Positions 16,897-25,298 of a DNA stretch of 64,000 nucleotides are shown here, piece after piece (position 1 is the first letter of the stretch; each line of letters begins with the position of its first letter). The DNA is from Leptospiraceae bacterium (GTDB taxonomy: Bacteria > Spirochaetota > Leptospiria > Leptospirales > Leptospiraceae). A program made the translations under genes and the position numbers. Location: NCBI GenBank assembly GCA_016711485.1, contig JADJSX010000023.1, positions 310,001 to 374,000 on the forward strand, read 5' to 3'. The notes under the pieces were generated by a model. The model made no database searches. It was not told the origin of the DNA and saw nothing but the letters and a program-made list of their open reading frames with translations.

Positions 16897-18156
16897 ATGA
16901 ATAGAAAAATACTTTTAAGTTTACTTTTGCTTATTTGGCAGACAGAGTTTTATTTTGCTGAATCTTCGAATAAAAAAGATAAATCGGATTTAAATCGAAT
17001 TGTTTTATGGGAAGGAGAAATTTCCGGGATTTACAAGGACAAAGGTGCTATACGCGCTTTGATTTCACATAATCCTGAATGGGTTGGCGCAAATTTTGAA
17101 GAAATTAAATCTAATATTTTAAAGAAAAGAAAATTCGAACTTCGACAAAAAGTTACAAATAAAAAAATTGGATACTTTGTTGTAAACCATGTAGAACTAG
17201 AAAAAGAAATTCAAAAAAATAAACGTACTGATTTCCAAGTAATGATCAATGGAAACTTTGAACTTTCTAAAAAATCTTATTCCGGTTTTGTCTCCAATGA
17301 TTTTGTAATTTCTATGGCAAGATATGAGGAAAGTTATTTGGATCCATCTGCTTTTTTTAAGGATAACATTACTTCTCCGTCAAAAACATATATTCATCCA
17401 ATAGACAAAAAAGAAATGGTATTCATTCCCGCCGGTGTTTTTATACACGGACAAGGATCGGATGGGGAATTTGATAATTATAATCCTGCTTTTCAGTCGC
17501 CAGATGATACTAATTTGATGGAGATTGCATCTTTTTATATTGATAAATATGAAGTTACTAATGCGGAATATGAGCGTTATCTTCGAGACACTTTCGCAAA
17601 GCCACCCGTTTATTGGATCAATGGAAAAATTCCACAGGGTAAGGAGGATCACCCTGTTACTTCTATTTCTTATAGGGAAGCGGAACAATATGCGTCATGG
17701 GCAGGAAAACGTCTTCCGACTGAGTTTGAATGGGAAAAAGCAGCGCGAGGCCAAGGTCTTACTCGTACTTTAAAAAGAGACGAAAGTTATACTATCGAAT
17801 TACACACAATTAAATATCCATTTGGCAATAAGTTTGATTCTTTACTCTGCAATATAAAAGAGAGTAAAGTTGGGGACACCGTTTCAGTATATGAGCTAGC
17901 AACTAAAGGAGCAAGCCCATATGGTGTGATTGGAATGTGTGGAAATGCTGCCGAGTGGACAAGTTCGTGGTATACTGCTTATGAAGGACATTTTCTAAAA
18001 AATCCTGCGTTTGGAAAACAATACAAAGTTATTCGAGGCGGGTCTTTTTTTGATGATAAAAAATCCTCTACAGTTTTTTTTCGATCGTATGGAGGTAATC
18101 CTAATTTGGCGGAAGATAGAAGAGCAGGATTGAGACTCGTAAAGGACTTAAATTAA
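16897..18156 (+). CDS. Secreted SUMF1/FGE-fold protein
   Basis: About 419 residues. The ATG at 16897 begins a signal peptide (MNRKILLSLLLLIWQTEFYFA); the longer in-frame start at 16795 would bury it. The C-terminal 260 residues have the formylglycine-generating-enzyme / SUMF1 fold: MVFIPAGVFIHG, SFYIDKYEVTNAEYERYL, GKRLPTEFEWEKAARG, YGVIGMCGNAAEWTSSW and VIRGGSF. The catalytic cysteines of true FGE are absent near the C-terminus, so a binding or structural role is likelier than sulfatase activation. A P450 gene begins 2 bases after the stop. Confidence 0.8.
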   Translation: MNRKILLSLLLLIWQTEFYFAESSNKKDKSDLNRIVLWEGEISGIYKDKGAIRALISHNPEWVGANFEEIKSNILKKRKFELRQKVTNKKIGYFVVNHVELEKEIQKNKRTDFQVMINGNFELSKKSYSGFVSNDFVISMARYEESYLDPSAFFKDNITSPSKTYIHPIDKKEMVFIPAGVFIHGQGSDGEFDNYNPAFQSPDDTNLMEIASFYIDKYEVTNAEYERYLRDTFAKPPVYWINGKIPQGKEDHPVTSISYREAEQYASWAGKRLPTEFEWEKAARGQGLTRTLKRDESYTIELHTIKYPFGNKFDSLLCNIKESKVGDTVSVYELATKGASPYGVIGMCGNAAEWTSSWYTAYEGHFLKNPAFGKQYKVIRGGSFFDDKKSSTVFFRSYGGNPNLAEDRRAGLRLVKDLN

Positions 18157-18158
18157 AT

Positions 18159-19490
18159 ATGGAACAAAAATCTATACCGAAAGTAACAGGCTGGAAAGCA
18201 TTTCGAAAAAGTTCAACTTTAAAAACTGATACAATTGGGTTTTTTGTATCCCAGTTTGAAGAGTTGGGGGATTTTATACATTTTAATCTGTTGGGGTTAA
18301 ATATCTATTTGCTCCGTGACCCTGTTTTAATACGTTATGTATTACAAGAAAATAATTCGAATTATACCAAAAGTATTTTTTATAAAGAATTAGCCCGAAT
18401 CATTGGGAATGGTCTTCTTACGAGTGAAGGGCAGGAATGGAAAAAAAATCGTAAATTAGCACAAGGGGCTTTTAAAAAAAGTTCCGTGGAAGGATTCAGC
18501 AAAATTTTCTTGGAAGAATCTGAAGTTGTAGTCAAAGAATGGAAAGATAAATCTGATATAGATATGTCGAAAGAAATGATGAGACTAACTTTTAGAATTG
18601 TTGGTCGAGCTCTCTTTAGCGCAAAATTAGATGAAGACGCTAAAATTGTAGACCACTACTTAGGAATTGCACTAGGAGAAGTTGTAAATAGAATTCAGTC
18701 CACAATTAAGACTCCGTTTTTTTTACCAACCCCTGCGAATTTACGATTAAAAAAAGCAATTCGTGAAATTAACGGTGTTGTGAATAAAATTATTTCTAAC
18801 CGAATTCAATCCGGTGAACGAGTAAAAGATTTACTGGATACTTTTATTTATGCGCGCGATGAAGAAACAGGCGAAGGACTTTCTCCAAATCAAATTCGGG
18901 ATGAAGTAATCACCTTTTTACTCGCAGGACATGAAACGACATCGAATGTTATGACTTGGACATTTTATCTTTTATCAGAGCATTCTGATATTAGAAAAAA
19001 AGTATTAGATGAAATTCGAACGAATATTTCTCCCACAGGAGATATTTCAAATTCTGATTTGGAAAAATTGGAACTTACTTCCAGAGTTCTGCAAGAGTCT
19101 ATGCGTCTTTATCCGCCAGCATGGGTTATTGAACGAAGTAGTATTGGAGAAGATACAATTGGTGGAGTAAAAATACCGGCTGGATCAATGGTTTCCGTAT
19201 GCACATATGCGGTTCATCGTAATCCTAAGTATTGGGAATATCCGGAAAAGTTTGATCCAGATAGATTTCTTCCGGAAAATGAAATTAAACGGCATAATTT
19301 TGCTTATATACCATTTGGTGGTGGACCTAGGATATGTATTGGAAATAATTTTGCATTTACAGAAGCTATGATGATACTTGCTTCCATATTAAGGGTATAC
19401 GAACCATTACTCGCTCCAGGGCATAAAGTAGAAAAAGAGCCTCTTATTACACTCCGGCCGAAATACGGAATGAAGATGAAGTTGAAATAG
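18159..19490 (+). CDS. Cytochrome P450
   Basis: A 443-residue soluble P450. The I-helix motif is AGHETT, the K-helix motif is ESMRLYPP (ExxR), and a PERF-like segment is DPDRF. The haem loop FGGGPRICIGNNFA places the thiolate at C393. The enzyme would use molecular oxygen and external redox partners to hydroxylate a lipid or similar substrate. No ferredoxin or reductase gene is adjacent. It follows the SUMF1-fold gene with only 2 bases between, so they probably share a transcript. Confidence 0.92.
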   Translation: MEQKSIPKVTGWKAFRKSSTLKTDTIGFFVSQFEELGDFIHFNLLGLNIYLLRDPVLIRYVLQENNSNYTKSIFYKELARIIGNGLLTSEGQEWKKNRKLAQGAFKKSSVEGFSKIFLEESEVVVKEWKDKSDIDMSKEMMRLTFRIVGRALFSAKLDEDAKIVDHYLGIALGEVVNRIQSTIKTPFFLPTPANLRLKKAIREINGVVNKIISNRIQSGERVKDLLDTFIYARDEETGEGLSPNQIRDEVITFLLAGHETTSNVMTWTFYLLSEHSDIRKKVLDEIRTNISPTGDISNSDLEKLELTSRVLQESMRLYPPAWVIERSSIGEDTIGGVKIPAGSMVSVCTYAVHRNPKYWEYPEKFDPDRFLPENEIKRHNFAYIPFGGGPRICIGNNFAFTEAMMILASILRVYEPLLAPGHKVEKEPLITLRPKYGMKMKLK

Positions 19491-19561
19491 CCGGAATAGA
19501 ATTTTATACTCATTAATTGTTTTGGGAATTCGGAAGAATGCAGTGTGAAAAATACTTTTAT

Positions 19562-19745
19562 TAACTGACGTTACGCAAAAAAAGAAAAGTATGGAGTTTG
19601 AACTTAAATTAAGAATATTAGATAAAGCTAATGAATTAATGAATAAGCAGGTTTGGGCGGCAGCCCAAGCGGATGCACTGAGCGATAGTCGAATTTTCGC
19701 CGATTGCCCCTATCTCTCACCTCAACGAGCTTGCGTGTAAGGTGA
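19562..19745 (+). repeat. Dispersed short repeat, copy A
   Basis: The only notable content of the 362-base gap 19491-19852. A TTACGC-A7-GAAAAGT leader runs into a 49-codon open frame beginning MEFELKLRILDKANELMNKQ (19591-19740). The copy ends in an imperfect hairpin with CTCACCT (19715-19721) and AGGTGAG (19739-19745) arms. The same leader, the same first codons and the same hairpin recur at 28675-28778 on the other strand. The frame is probably a remnant rather than a gene. The 3' half is visibly richer in G and C than its surroundings. Confidence 0.6.
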
Positions 19746-19852
19746 GTTATTAATTTTGTTTTTCTATTCGATATTTTTAATTATTGAGTCATACTATTTC
19801 TTTATGAAATTTCAGAGAAATAGAAATAAAAATTTAAGGTGTAATTCCATAT

Positions 19853-21256
19853 ATGGCTGATATACAATTTATCTGTTTGTCCGATTTACATTTTGGTTCG
19901 TACAATAGTCTTTTGACTTACACTTCTGAGGATGGAAAGTTAGAGTCAGGAAAACAATCTGATGTATTGATTCAGCTTTTAAATGTAATGGAAGAGACCG
20001 TAAGTTTGGTAAATAAGAAAAGAAAAGCCAAGTTTATTCTCAATGGAGACATATTTGAATTAGCCTTGGCAAACACAAATGAAGCAGTGATGACGTTTGA
20101 TTCTTTTTTAGGTTTAGCTTACACCAAAAGTAGAAAAGAAATATTTTCCGATAAACTTATATATATTCCAGGTAATCACGATCATCATCTTTGGGAAACG
20201 GCACGCGAAAGACAGTATTTGGAGTATATGATTAAACGTGCGCCTGGAGAAACTATCGAACTTCCTTGGCATCACACTAAAATGATCAAACCAAATCCTT
20301 TAAAATCGAGATTTATTACAACGTTAATGCAAAGGCATAAAAATTTAAAAGAGGGGAGGTCAATGACTGTTTACCCCAATCTTACACTAGTGAATCGAGA
20401 TACAGAAAAATATGTGGTTATATCTCACGGACATTTTATTGAAAGCATTTATTATTTAATGAGTAACTTACAGTCTATATTGCTTAATTCAAAGTCGTTT
20501 CCCGAAACGATTGATCAAATTGAACGAGAAAATTTTGCATGGATAGATTTTTTTTGGTCAGTACTTGGGCGGTCAGGTGAAGTCGGAACTAATATTGGAC
20601 TTATGTATGATATGTTGCAAGATGAAAAATCGTTAAACGAATTGGCAAATAATTTAGTTACTTACTTAATGACCAGAGGAGATTTTCCTGGTTCTTTACA
20701 AAATATGTTAAAACCAATCATTGGATATTTTCTGACAAAAGTTGTGAGTCAAATTGCAATTAATGAACGTGGGCTAACAGACGATATCCTTACGAAAGAC
20801 TCTCGCCAAGGATTACAGTCATATATCAAAGGACCTTTGAGGCTTCAATTTCTGAAAGAAAATAACGACATTTTACCAAAGGAAATGAATTTTATCTTTG
20901 GGCACACTCATAAACCATTTTGCAAAAGAGAAAATGGTTTTGGAGAAGTTGGTTATCCTGACGAAATTGGAATTATGAATACGGGAGGATGGGTTATCGA
21001 TACTGTTCAGCCACAAAACCAAGTTGGCGGTGCAATTGTTTTGATTGATGAAGATAAAAACGTAGTCCTAGTTCGACTTTTTAATGAAACTAATTTAGAA
21101 ATTCGATTTGAATCTTCTGAATTAGACAATCCTCTATATAAAAAATTATCCGAAAAAGTAAATCTCAAATCCAAAACTTTTACTGAATTCACTAAGTCTA
21201 TCGACCTAGGAATTCAAAATAAAAGAATGGTTATTCAAAAACGAATTAGTAAATAA
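19853..21256 (+). CDS. Metallophosphoesterase
   Basis: A 467-residue calcineurin-like phosphoesterase. The binuclear metal motifs are in order: SDLHFG near the start, LNGDIFE, PGNHDHHLW, ISHGHFIE and FGHTHKPF. Between the third and fourth motifs lies a long insertion, and between the last two about 140 residues of mostly helical sequence. That makes it larger than simple family members. The lack of a signal peptide suggests a cytoplasmic enzyme. The substrate (nucleotide, lipid pyrophosphate or protein) cannot be read from the sequence. Confidence 0.85.
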   Translation: MADIQFICLSDLHFGSYNSLLTYTSEDGKLESGKQSDVLIQLLNVMEETVSLVNKKRKAKFILNGDIFELALANTNEAVMTFDSFLGLAYTKSRKEIFSDKLIYIPGNHDHHLWETARERQYLEYMIKRAPGETIELPWHHTKMIKPNPLKSRFITTLMQRHKNLKEGRSMTVYPNLTLVNRDTEKYVVISHGHFIESIYYLMSNLQSILLNSKSFPETIDQIERENFAWIDFFWSVLGRSGEVGTNIGLMYDMLQDEKSLNELANNLVTYLMTRGDFPGSLQNMLKPIIGYFLTKVVSQIAINERGLTDDILTKDSRQGLQSYIKGPLRLQFLKENNDILPKEMNFIFGHTHKPFCKRENGFGEVGYPDEIGIMNTGGWVIDTVQPQNQVGGAIVLIDEDKNVVLVRLFNETNLEIRFESSELDNPLYKKLSEKVNLKSKTFTEFTKSIDLGIQNKRMVIQKRISK

Positions 21257-21260
21257 TTAT

Positions 21261-21929
21261 TTACTTGCTACAATAAACCAAACACGATTGGTTCGTTTCT
21301 TTGATAAAAAACTCATTATGAAGTGAATAAGTCTTATAATCCGTAACAATTAGATTGAATGGATTTAACCAACGTTTATCTAAATCAAAATCGCCTTTTA
21401 ATTCCCAGAAACTTTGGCTTTGCTGTTTCGTTTGATTTGCCAAAAGGGGAATAGAGTCCACAGATAATCCACTTAACGCTTCATTATTAGAAAGGAATTG
21501 ATATGGCGCATCATTACATGTAACCATTACTGGTTCGTAAGGAAAAGATAAATTTTTATCTGCCAAAACATAAACAGGTTTGTCGAAACCTGTCATTACT
21601 TCAGATACTTTTCCTCCAAATAAATCCTTTGAATAAAGAGAATTAGCCGCTCCAAGGAAAACTGCATCTACATTTAATTCTCTTGCAGCATTTTGTATTT
21701 CCTTTGCTATATTTTCTCCTAAAATCATCGATACTTTAAACGGTAAAGATGAATTAGCCAATAGAGATGCGATTTCATCCATTTCTCGATCTAGTTCTAA
21801 AGGAATCGATTTCTCTTTTGGATTCCAGACTGTAATTACGTGGACTTCTCGAATCCCTTCGAATTGGGATGCGATTTGGGCTATTGATTTTCCTGTTCCT
21901 GGGCGTGTGAATGCTACCAATACTTTCAT
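21261..21929 (-). CDS. Universal stress protein-like, downstream of a riboswitch
   Basis: A 222-residue protein. Residues 1-135 follow the UspA fold (MKVLVAFTRPGTGKSIAQIA, VHVITVWNP, LNVDAVFLGAANS, KPVYVLAD). The remaining 85 residues look like a divergent second half. It resembles the cytoplasmic Usp part attached to some cation/proton antiporters, though no transporter domain is present. A ydaO/yuaA-type leader lies about 170 bases upstream, which implies control by c-di-AMP and a role in potassium or osmotic homeostasis (inference). AGGAGACACTT precedes the ATG. Confidence 0.7.
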   Translation of the reverse strand: MKVLVAFTRPGTGKSIAQIASQFEGIREVHVITVWNPKEKSIPLELDREMDEIASLLANSSLPFKVSMILGENIAKEIQNAARELNVDAVFLGAANSLYSKDLFGGKVSEVMTGFDKPVYVLADKNLSFPYEPVMVTCNDAPYQFLSNNEALSGLSVDSIPLLANQTKQQSQSFWELKGDFDLDKRWLNPFNLIVTDYKTYSLHNEFFIKETNQSCLVYCSK

Positions 21930-22042
21930 AAGTGTCTCCTAATATTAATTTTTAAGTCCACAAAAAACAGATTCTCCAATGCGAAGTCATAAATATTCTA
22001 TGACTCATGCACAGGAATGCATGAATTAAGTGTGCTTATATT

Positions 22043-22061
22043 TCTCTAGATAATCTAGAGA
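22043..22061 (-). other. 9-bp palindromic hairpin in the riboswitch leader
   Basis: TCTCTAGAT (22043-22051) and ATCTAGAGA (22053-22061) form a near-perfect palindrome around one base. It lies between the riboswitch core and the coding sequence. Two further small hairpins follow on the minus strand (a TCATGCA/TGCATGA pair and an AGTCATA/TATGACT pair). Together they may form the expression platform. Confidence 0.45.
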
Positions 22062-22089
22062 GTTGTTCTTTGAGTCTTTGAAGAAGGTA

Positions 22090-22200
22090 GTTGATCTTCT
22101 CTCTTGTGTCTACGAAGTTAGCTGTCGGGCTGGAATCTGAGAGATGTTCCCCTATCGATTAATATAGGTTTGCCCCATGAATTGGTTCCTCCGTTTTTTA
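22090..22200 (-). promoter_or_regulatory. ydaO/yuaA-like c-di-AMP riboswitch
   Basis: On the minus strand this part of the 351-base gap 21930-22280 carries the ydaO/yuaA core. It reads GGAGGAACC, then GGGGCAAACC, a small CCTAT/ATAGG hairpin, then GGGGAACATCTCTC and GATTCC. It ends with the hallmark block GACAGCTAACTTCGTAG (within 22108-22130), close to the CGUCAGCUAACCUCGUA of Bacillus ydaO as I recall it, and AGAGAG on its 3' side. The aptamer faces the Usp-like gene. These riboswitches usually turn genes off at high c-di-AMP. The expression platform is long and unresolved. Confidence 0.75.
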
Positions 22201-22280
22201 TTCGAGTGAATAAAAATTAGACAGACTCATAACCAGAGTACACATTTTTTAAAATAAGGTCAAGAAAAAATAAATAAATT

Positions 22281-23258
22281 TTATATTATACTTGGCTTTG
22301 TTGGTTTTCCATGTCTTCTTCGATACGTCCAGTAGAGATAGAAGATTAAACCCGATAGAGTAATGATAATAAACGAAAGAAGATGCAAAGCAGTTGCATA
22401 GAGTAAACCGTAACTTGAATCTCTTCCTAAGAGCAAAAAACCAGAAATGATAGATGCATGGAAAACACCAATTCCAGAAGGTGCAGAAGGCAATGCTAAA
22501 CTCATAGCTCCACAAAAAAGTAAAAACACAATTTCAACAGGAGTTAAATTACCACCTAACATAGAATTGACGAAATAATAATTTAAAAAATAAAACATCC
22601 ATGATAAAGAAGTTAAAATCACTGGAGAAATAAACTTTTTAATTTGTAAAAAATCTTTTAAGTCAATTAAATGTGATTCAATATGACTAGTATAAAAGGT
22701 TTCTTTTTTTATTAGTATAAAAAGTTTTTTGCAGATAGTTTGTATAAATTCATTTTGGAAACGAATTAGATAGAGCGAAAATAAAATTCCTAAAATGATA
22801 ATTCCAGAGAACAAAAATACAGCGTAATTTTGTTGTTCGGGACGATTGTAGCCAATGATAAAAAAGGAAATAATACCAACCAAAATTACAAAAATAAAAT
22901 CAATTACTTTTTCAATAAACAGTTTAGAAAGTAAATTAAAATATTGTACGTCTGTTTCTGATCTACAATAAAATACGCGAAATAAATCTCCACCCCTTGC
23001 AGGTAAAACCATATTAGCCGCATATCCAATGAAGGAAGAGGAAATTGCGTGTTTTAAATTGATTTTTTTTTCGAGTAAAAGTCTCCATCGAATCGAAAAA
23101 AAGATTAATCCTGTAAGTTGCATAAATACAATTGGAATTAAGTAGATATAGGAAATTTTGTCTCCTATTTTTGAGAATTCGGCTTTAAAGTCGAACTTGA
23201 GGGCTATCATTCCAACAAATAAAATACTTATCAGAATTCCAATTAGCAATTTCTTCAT
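22281..23258 (-). CDS. Flippase-like membrane protein (LPG synthase TM family)
   Basis: A 325-residue protein with about eight membrane helices and the family motif YAANMVLPARGGDLFRVFY. The late segment is ALPSAPSGIGVFHA. It belongs to the lysylphosphatidylglycerol-synthase transmembrane / UPF0104 family, which includes lipid flippase-like proteins without the aminoacyl-transferase domain. A role in moving lipids or glycolipids across the inner membrane is inferred only from the family. It is the last gene of a minus-strand series that starts with the TonB-C protein, 46 bases after the HIT gene. Confidence 0.8.
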   Translation of the reverse strand: MKKLLIGILISILFVGMIALKFDFKAEFSKIGDKISYIYLIPIVFMQLTGLIFFSIRWRLLLEKKINLKHAISSSFIGYAANMVLPARGGDLFRVFYCRSETDVQYFNLLSKLFIEKVIDFIFVILVGIISFFIIGYNRPEQQNYAVFLFSGIIILGILFSLYLIRFQNEFIQTICKKLFILIKKETFYTSHIESHLIDLKDFLQIKKFISPVILTSLSWMFYFLNYYFVNSMLGGNLTPVEIVFLLFCGAMSLALPSAPSGIGVFHASIISGFLLLGRDSSYGLLYATALHLLSFIIITLSGLIFYLYWTYRRRHGKPTKPSII

Positions 23259-23304
23259 GTACGTTATATTTTCAAAACTGTAGAATCAAGCAAGCAAAAT
23301 AGAA

Positions 23305-23649
23305 TTAACCCGGAGGCCACTCCAATTTTCTTCCTGCGAGTAAATGGAAATGAATATGAAATACTGTTTGCCCTGCATCGCTACCTGTATTGTTCACAAT
23401 TCGGTATCCGTTTTTTGAAAAATTATTTTTTCTTGCGTATTCAGTCATTTCTAGAATAATTTTCCCGATGAGCGCAGAATCATCCACTGTCATTTTGTCG
23501 ACGGACTCAATATGTTTTTTAGGTATAAACAATAAATGGTTAGGTGCAACAGGGTTAATATCTGCAAAAGCTATGCAAACATCGCTTTCATGTACTATAT
23601 TTGCAGGTATTATCTTCTCTACGATTTTACAAAAAATACAAACGCTCAT
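23305..23649 (-). CDS. HIT-family nucleotide hydrolase
   Basis: A 114-residue HINT-type protein. The N-terminal CIFCKIVEKIIPANIV segment, NHLLFIPKKHI, and the catalytic histidine triad HIHFHLLAGR are all intact. Family members hydrolyse adenosine phosphoramidates and related nucleotides in the cytoplasm. The length and the ending (GRKLEWPPG) are typical. It lies 17 bases after the ROK kinase gene in the same operon. Confidence 0.93.
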   Translation of the reverse strand: MSVCIFCKIVEKIIPANIVHESDVCIAFADINPVAPNHLLFIPKKHIESVDKMTVDDSALIGKIILEMTEYARKNNFSKNGYRIVNNTGSDAGQTVFHIHFHLLAGRKLEWPPG

Positions 23650-23666
23650 TTATTTTTCCCCTTATT

Positions 23667-24569
23667 TTAAGAATCAAAATGTTGAAATGCTAAGGAAGCT
23701 GCACCAAATGTCCCAGCTACACTATTACCAACTGAAAATTTTACATGATTTGCTAATACTGGAAAAGTAATTGCCTTAACTTTTTCTTCAAGACTTTTTC
23801 CAAATAAATCGTAAGAAGCTGTAAGTCCACCTACGAAAACTATTTTTTCTGGATTTAATAAATGAATTACATTTCGAATTGCTTCTGCAAATAAAGATAC
23901 ACCTGATTCTAAAATTTGTAATGCATCTGCGTCATTATTGGAAACCAATTCAAAAAACTCTTTTGCATTTTCTAATTCTTTAGAAGTTAAATCATGATAA
24001 CGTCCTAAAAATCCGTTTGTGCTAAAATATGCTTCGATACAACCTTTTTGGCCGCAACCGCACAATGCTCCATCTTTTACAACCGTTATATGCCCTGCTT
24101 CCATTCCATTGCCTTTATATCCGTTGAATACTTTTCCGTTTATAATCCAACCGGATCCAATTCCTGTTCCGAGTGTAAATACAACTAGGTTCTTTAGATT
24201 TTTTTCTGCGCCAAAGTAGTATTCGCCTAAACTTGCGCAGTTTGCATCGTTATTGAAATAGACAGGCAAATGAGATTTCTCTTGTACGAAAGTAACTAAT
24301 TCCACATTTTTTAAATTTCTAAGATTTGCAGAAGAAAGAATTACACCTCTATCAATATCTATAGGTCCTGGTGTGCCAATTCCTATCGCATCGGCAGGAA
24401 CAGCGGTTAAACAATGTTTTACTACAATGTAAATTGAATCTAAAAATTCTTTATTAGAAGCATTTGCATTTGTGGGTGTTTTAAAATCAAAATAAGAATT
24501 TCCATCTTTATCGACTATCGTCCCTCTTATGCTTCCACCACCTACGTCTATTCCTAAGTATTTTTTCAT
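23667..24569 (-). CDS. ROK-family sugar kinase
   Basis: A protein of about 300 residues starting at the ATG at 24569, which overlaps the stop of the PrsW-like gene as ATGA; a longer frame to 24647 is not needed. The phosphate-1 motif is IDVGGGSIRG. IGTPGPID, TLGTGIGSGWI and the zinc motif CGCGQKGCIEAY identify a ROK protein. It is most likely a glucokinase or related hexokinase, with no DNA-binding domain. The context (membrane protease, HIT protein) does not reveal the sugar. Confidence 0.88.
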   Translation of the reverse strand: MKKYLGIDVGGGSIRGTIVDKDGNSYFDFKTPTNANASNKEFLDSIYIVVKHCLTAVPADAIGIGTPGPIDIDRGVILSSANLRNLKNVELVTFVQEKSHLPVYFNNDANCASLGEYYFGAEKNLKNLVVFTLGTGIGSGWIINGKVFNGYKGNGMEAGHITVVKDGALCGCGQKGCIEAYFSTNGFLGRYHDLTSKELENAKEFFELVSNNDADALQILESGVSLFAEAIRNVIHLLNPEKIVFVGGLTASYDLFGKSLEEKVKAITFPVLANHVKFSVGNSVAGTFGAASLAFQHFDS

Positions 24570-25297
24570 ATTTCTTTGTAAACGTATCTCCTCATATCTT
24601 TTACGACCCAAACCCAAATTCCAACGAACATAGCGGTAGATAACCAACCCCCAAAACGAGAACTTGGAAGTAAAAAGAAATCAACAACTCCATGTTGAAA
24701 AATAGCTAATAAATATCCATAAAAAACTAAGAGTAATTTTTCACTCATACTATTTTCGTTGTTACTCTTTAGAAGAAAGAGCGCAAAACATAGATTAATC
24801 AGTAAATGTATATTGGAAGAAAAAACAGTACGTCCTAAAAACATATCAAAAACTTTTACAGAATCTTTATTGATATAAACATAATTTTCAATAAGAGAGA
24901 AACCAATTGCTACAAAGCCTCCAATTAAAACTATATCTTTATTCCAAACTTTTGTGGAGCGATTAAAGGCAAATATAAGTCCTAACAAAATAATGAATAG
25001 TTCTTTAAAAGTTTCCTCCATCATTCCTGCTTGAATGAATGAAATATAGACAGTTTGACTGAGTATACTCATAGCCCTTTTAGGTTTAAAATTAACTTCT
25101 GGCCAAATGATTGGGTGTAGAGTTAAAATTATTTCTGTAGAAAGAATTCCTAAAAAAAGTGCTAATAATGCAATTAAAAATTTTCGTGCTGTCGGTCCTG
25201 GATGTAATATAAATAAAAAAAATGCCCATGGTAATATTGAACCAAAACTGAGTAATAAATTAAATAAACTTAAATCAGAAATATATTTTGCTAACAT
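24566..25297 (-). CDS. PrsW-like intramembrane glutamic protease
   Basis: About 243 residues with seven or eight membrane helices. The catalytic signature is EETFKE in GMMEETFKELFI, followed by GFSLIENYVY, the histidine in SNIHLLINL and AIFQHGVVDFF. This is the PrsW / CPBP-like pattern of membrane proteases. PrsW in Bacillus cleaves an anti-sigma factor; the substrate here is unknown. The ATG at 25297 follows the stop codon of the TonB-C gene by one base. Membrane topology and overlaps suggest a shared envelope function with its neighbours. Confidence 0.75.
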   Translation of the reverse strand: MLAKYISDLSLFNLLLSFGSILPWAFFLFILHPGPTARKFLIALLALFLGILSTEIILTLHPIIWPEVNFKPKRAMSILSQTVYISFIQAGMMEETFKELFIILLGLIFAFNRSTKVWNKDIVLIGGFVAIGFSLIENYVYINKDSVKVFDMFLGRTVFSSNIHLLINLCFALFLLKSNNENSMSEKLLLVFYGYLLAIFQHGVVDFFLLPSSRFGGWLSTAMFVGIWVWVVKDMRRYVYKEI

Positions 25298-25298
25298 A

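Noticed and set aside
16897..18156. True formylglycine-generating enzyme
   Set aside because: The fold is clear, but the catalytic cysteines near the C-terminus are missing.
19591..19740. 49-codon frame in repeat copy A as a gene
   Set aside because: It shares its start with a truncated copy elsewhere, lacks a clear ribosome site and ends in the repeat hairpin, so it is treated as part of the element.
22090..22200. Glycine or c-di-GMP riboswitch
   Set aside because: The conserved blocks match ydaO/yuaA, and I do not see the tandem glycine aptamer or the GEMM tetraloop-receptor pattern.
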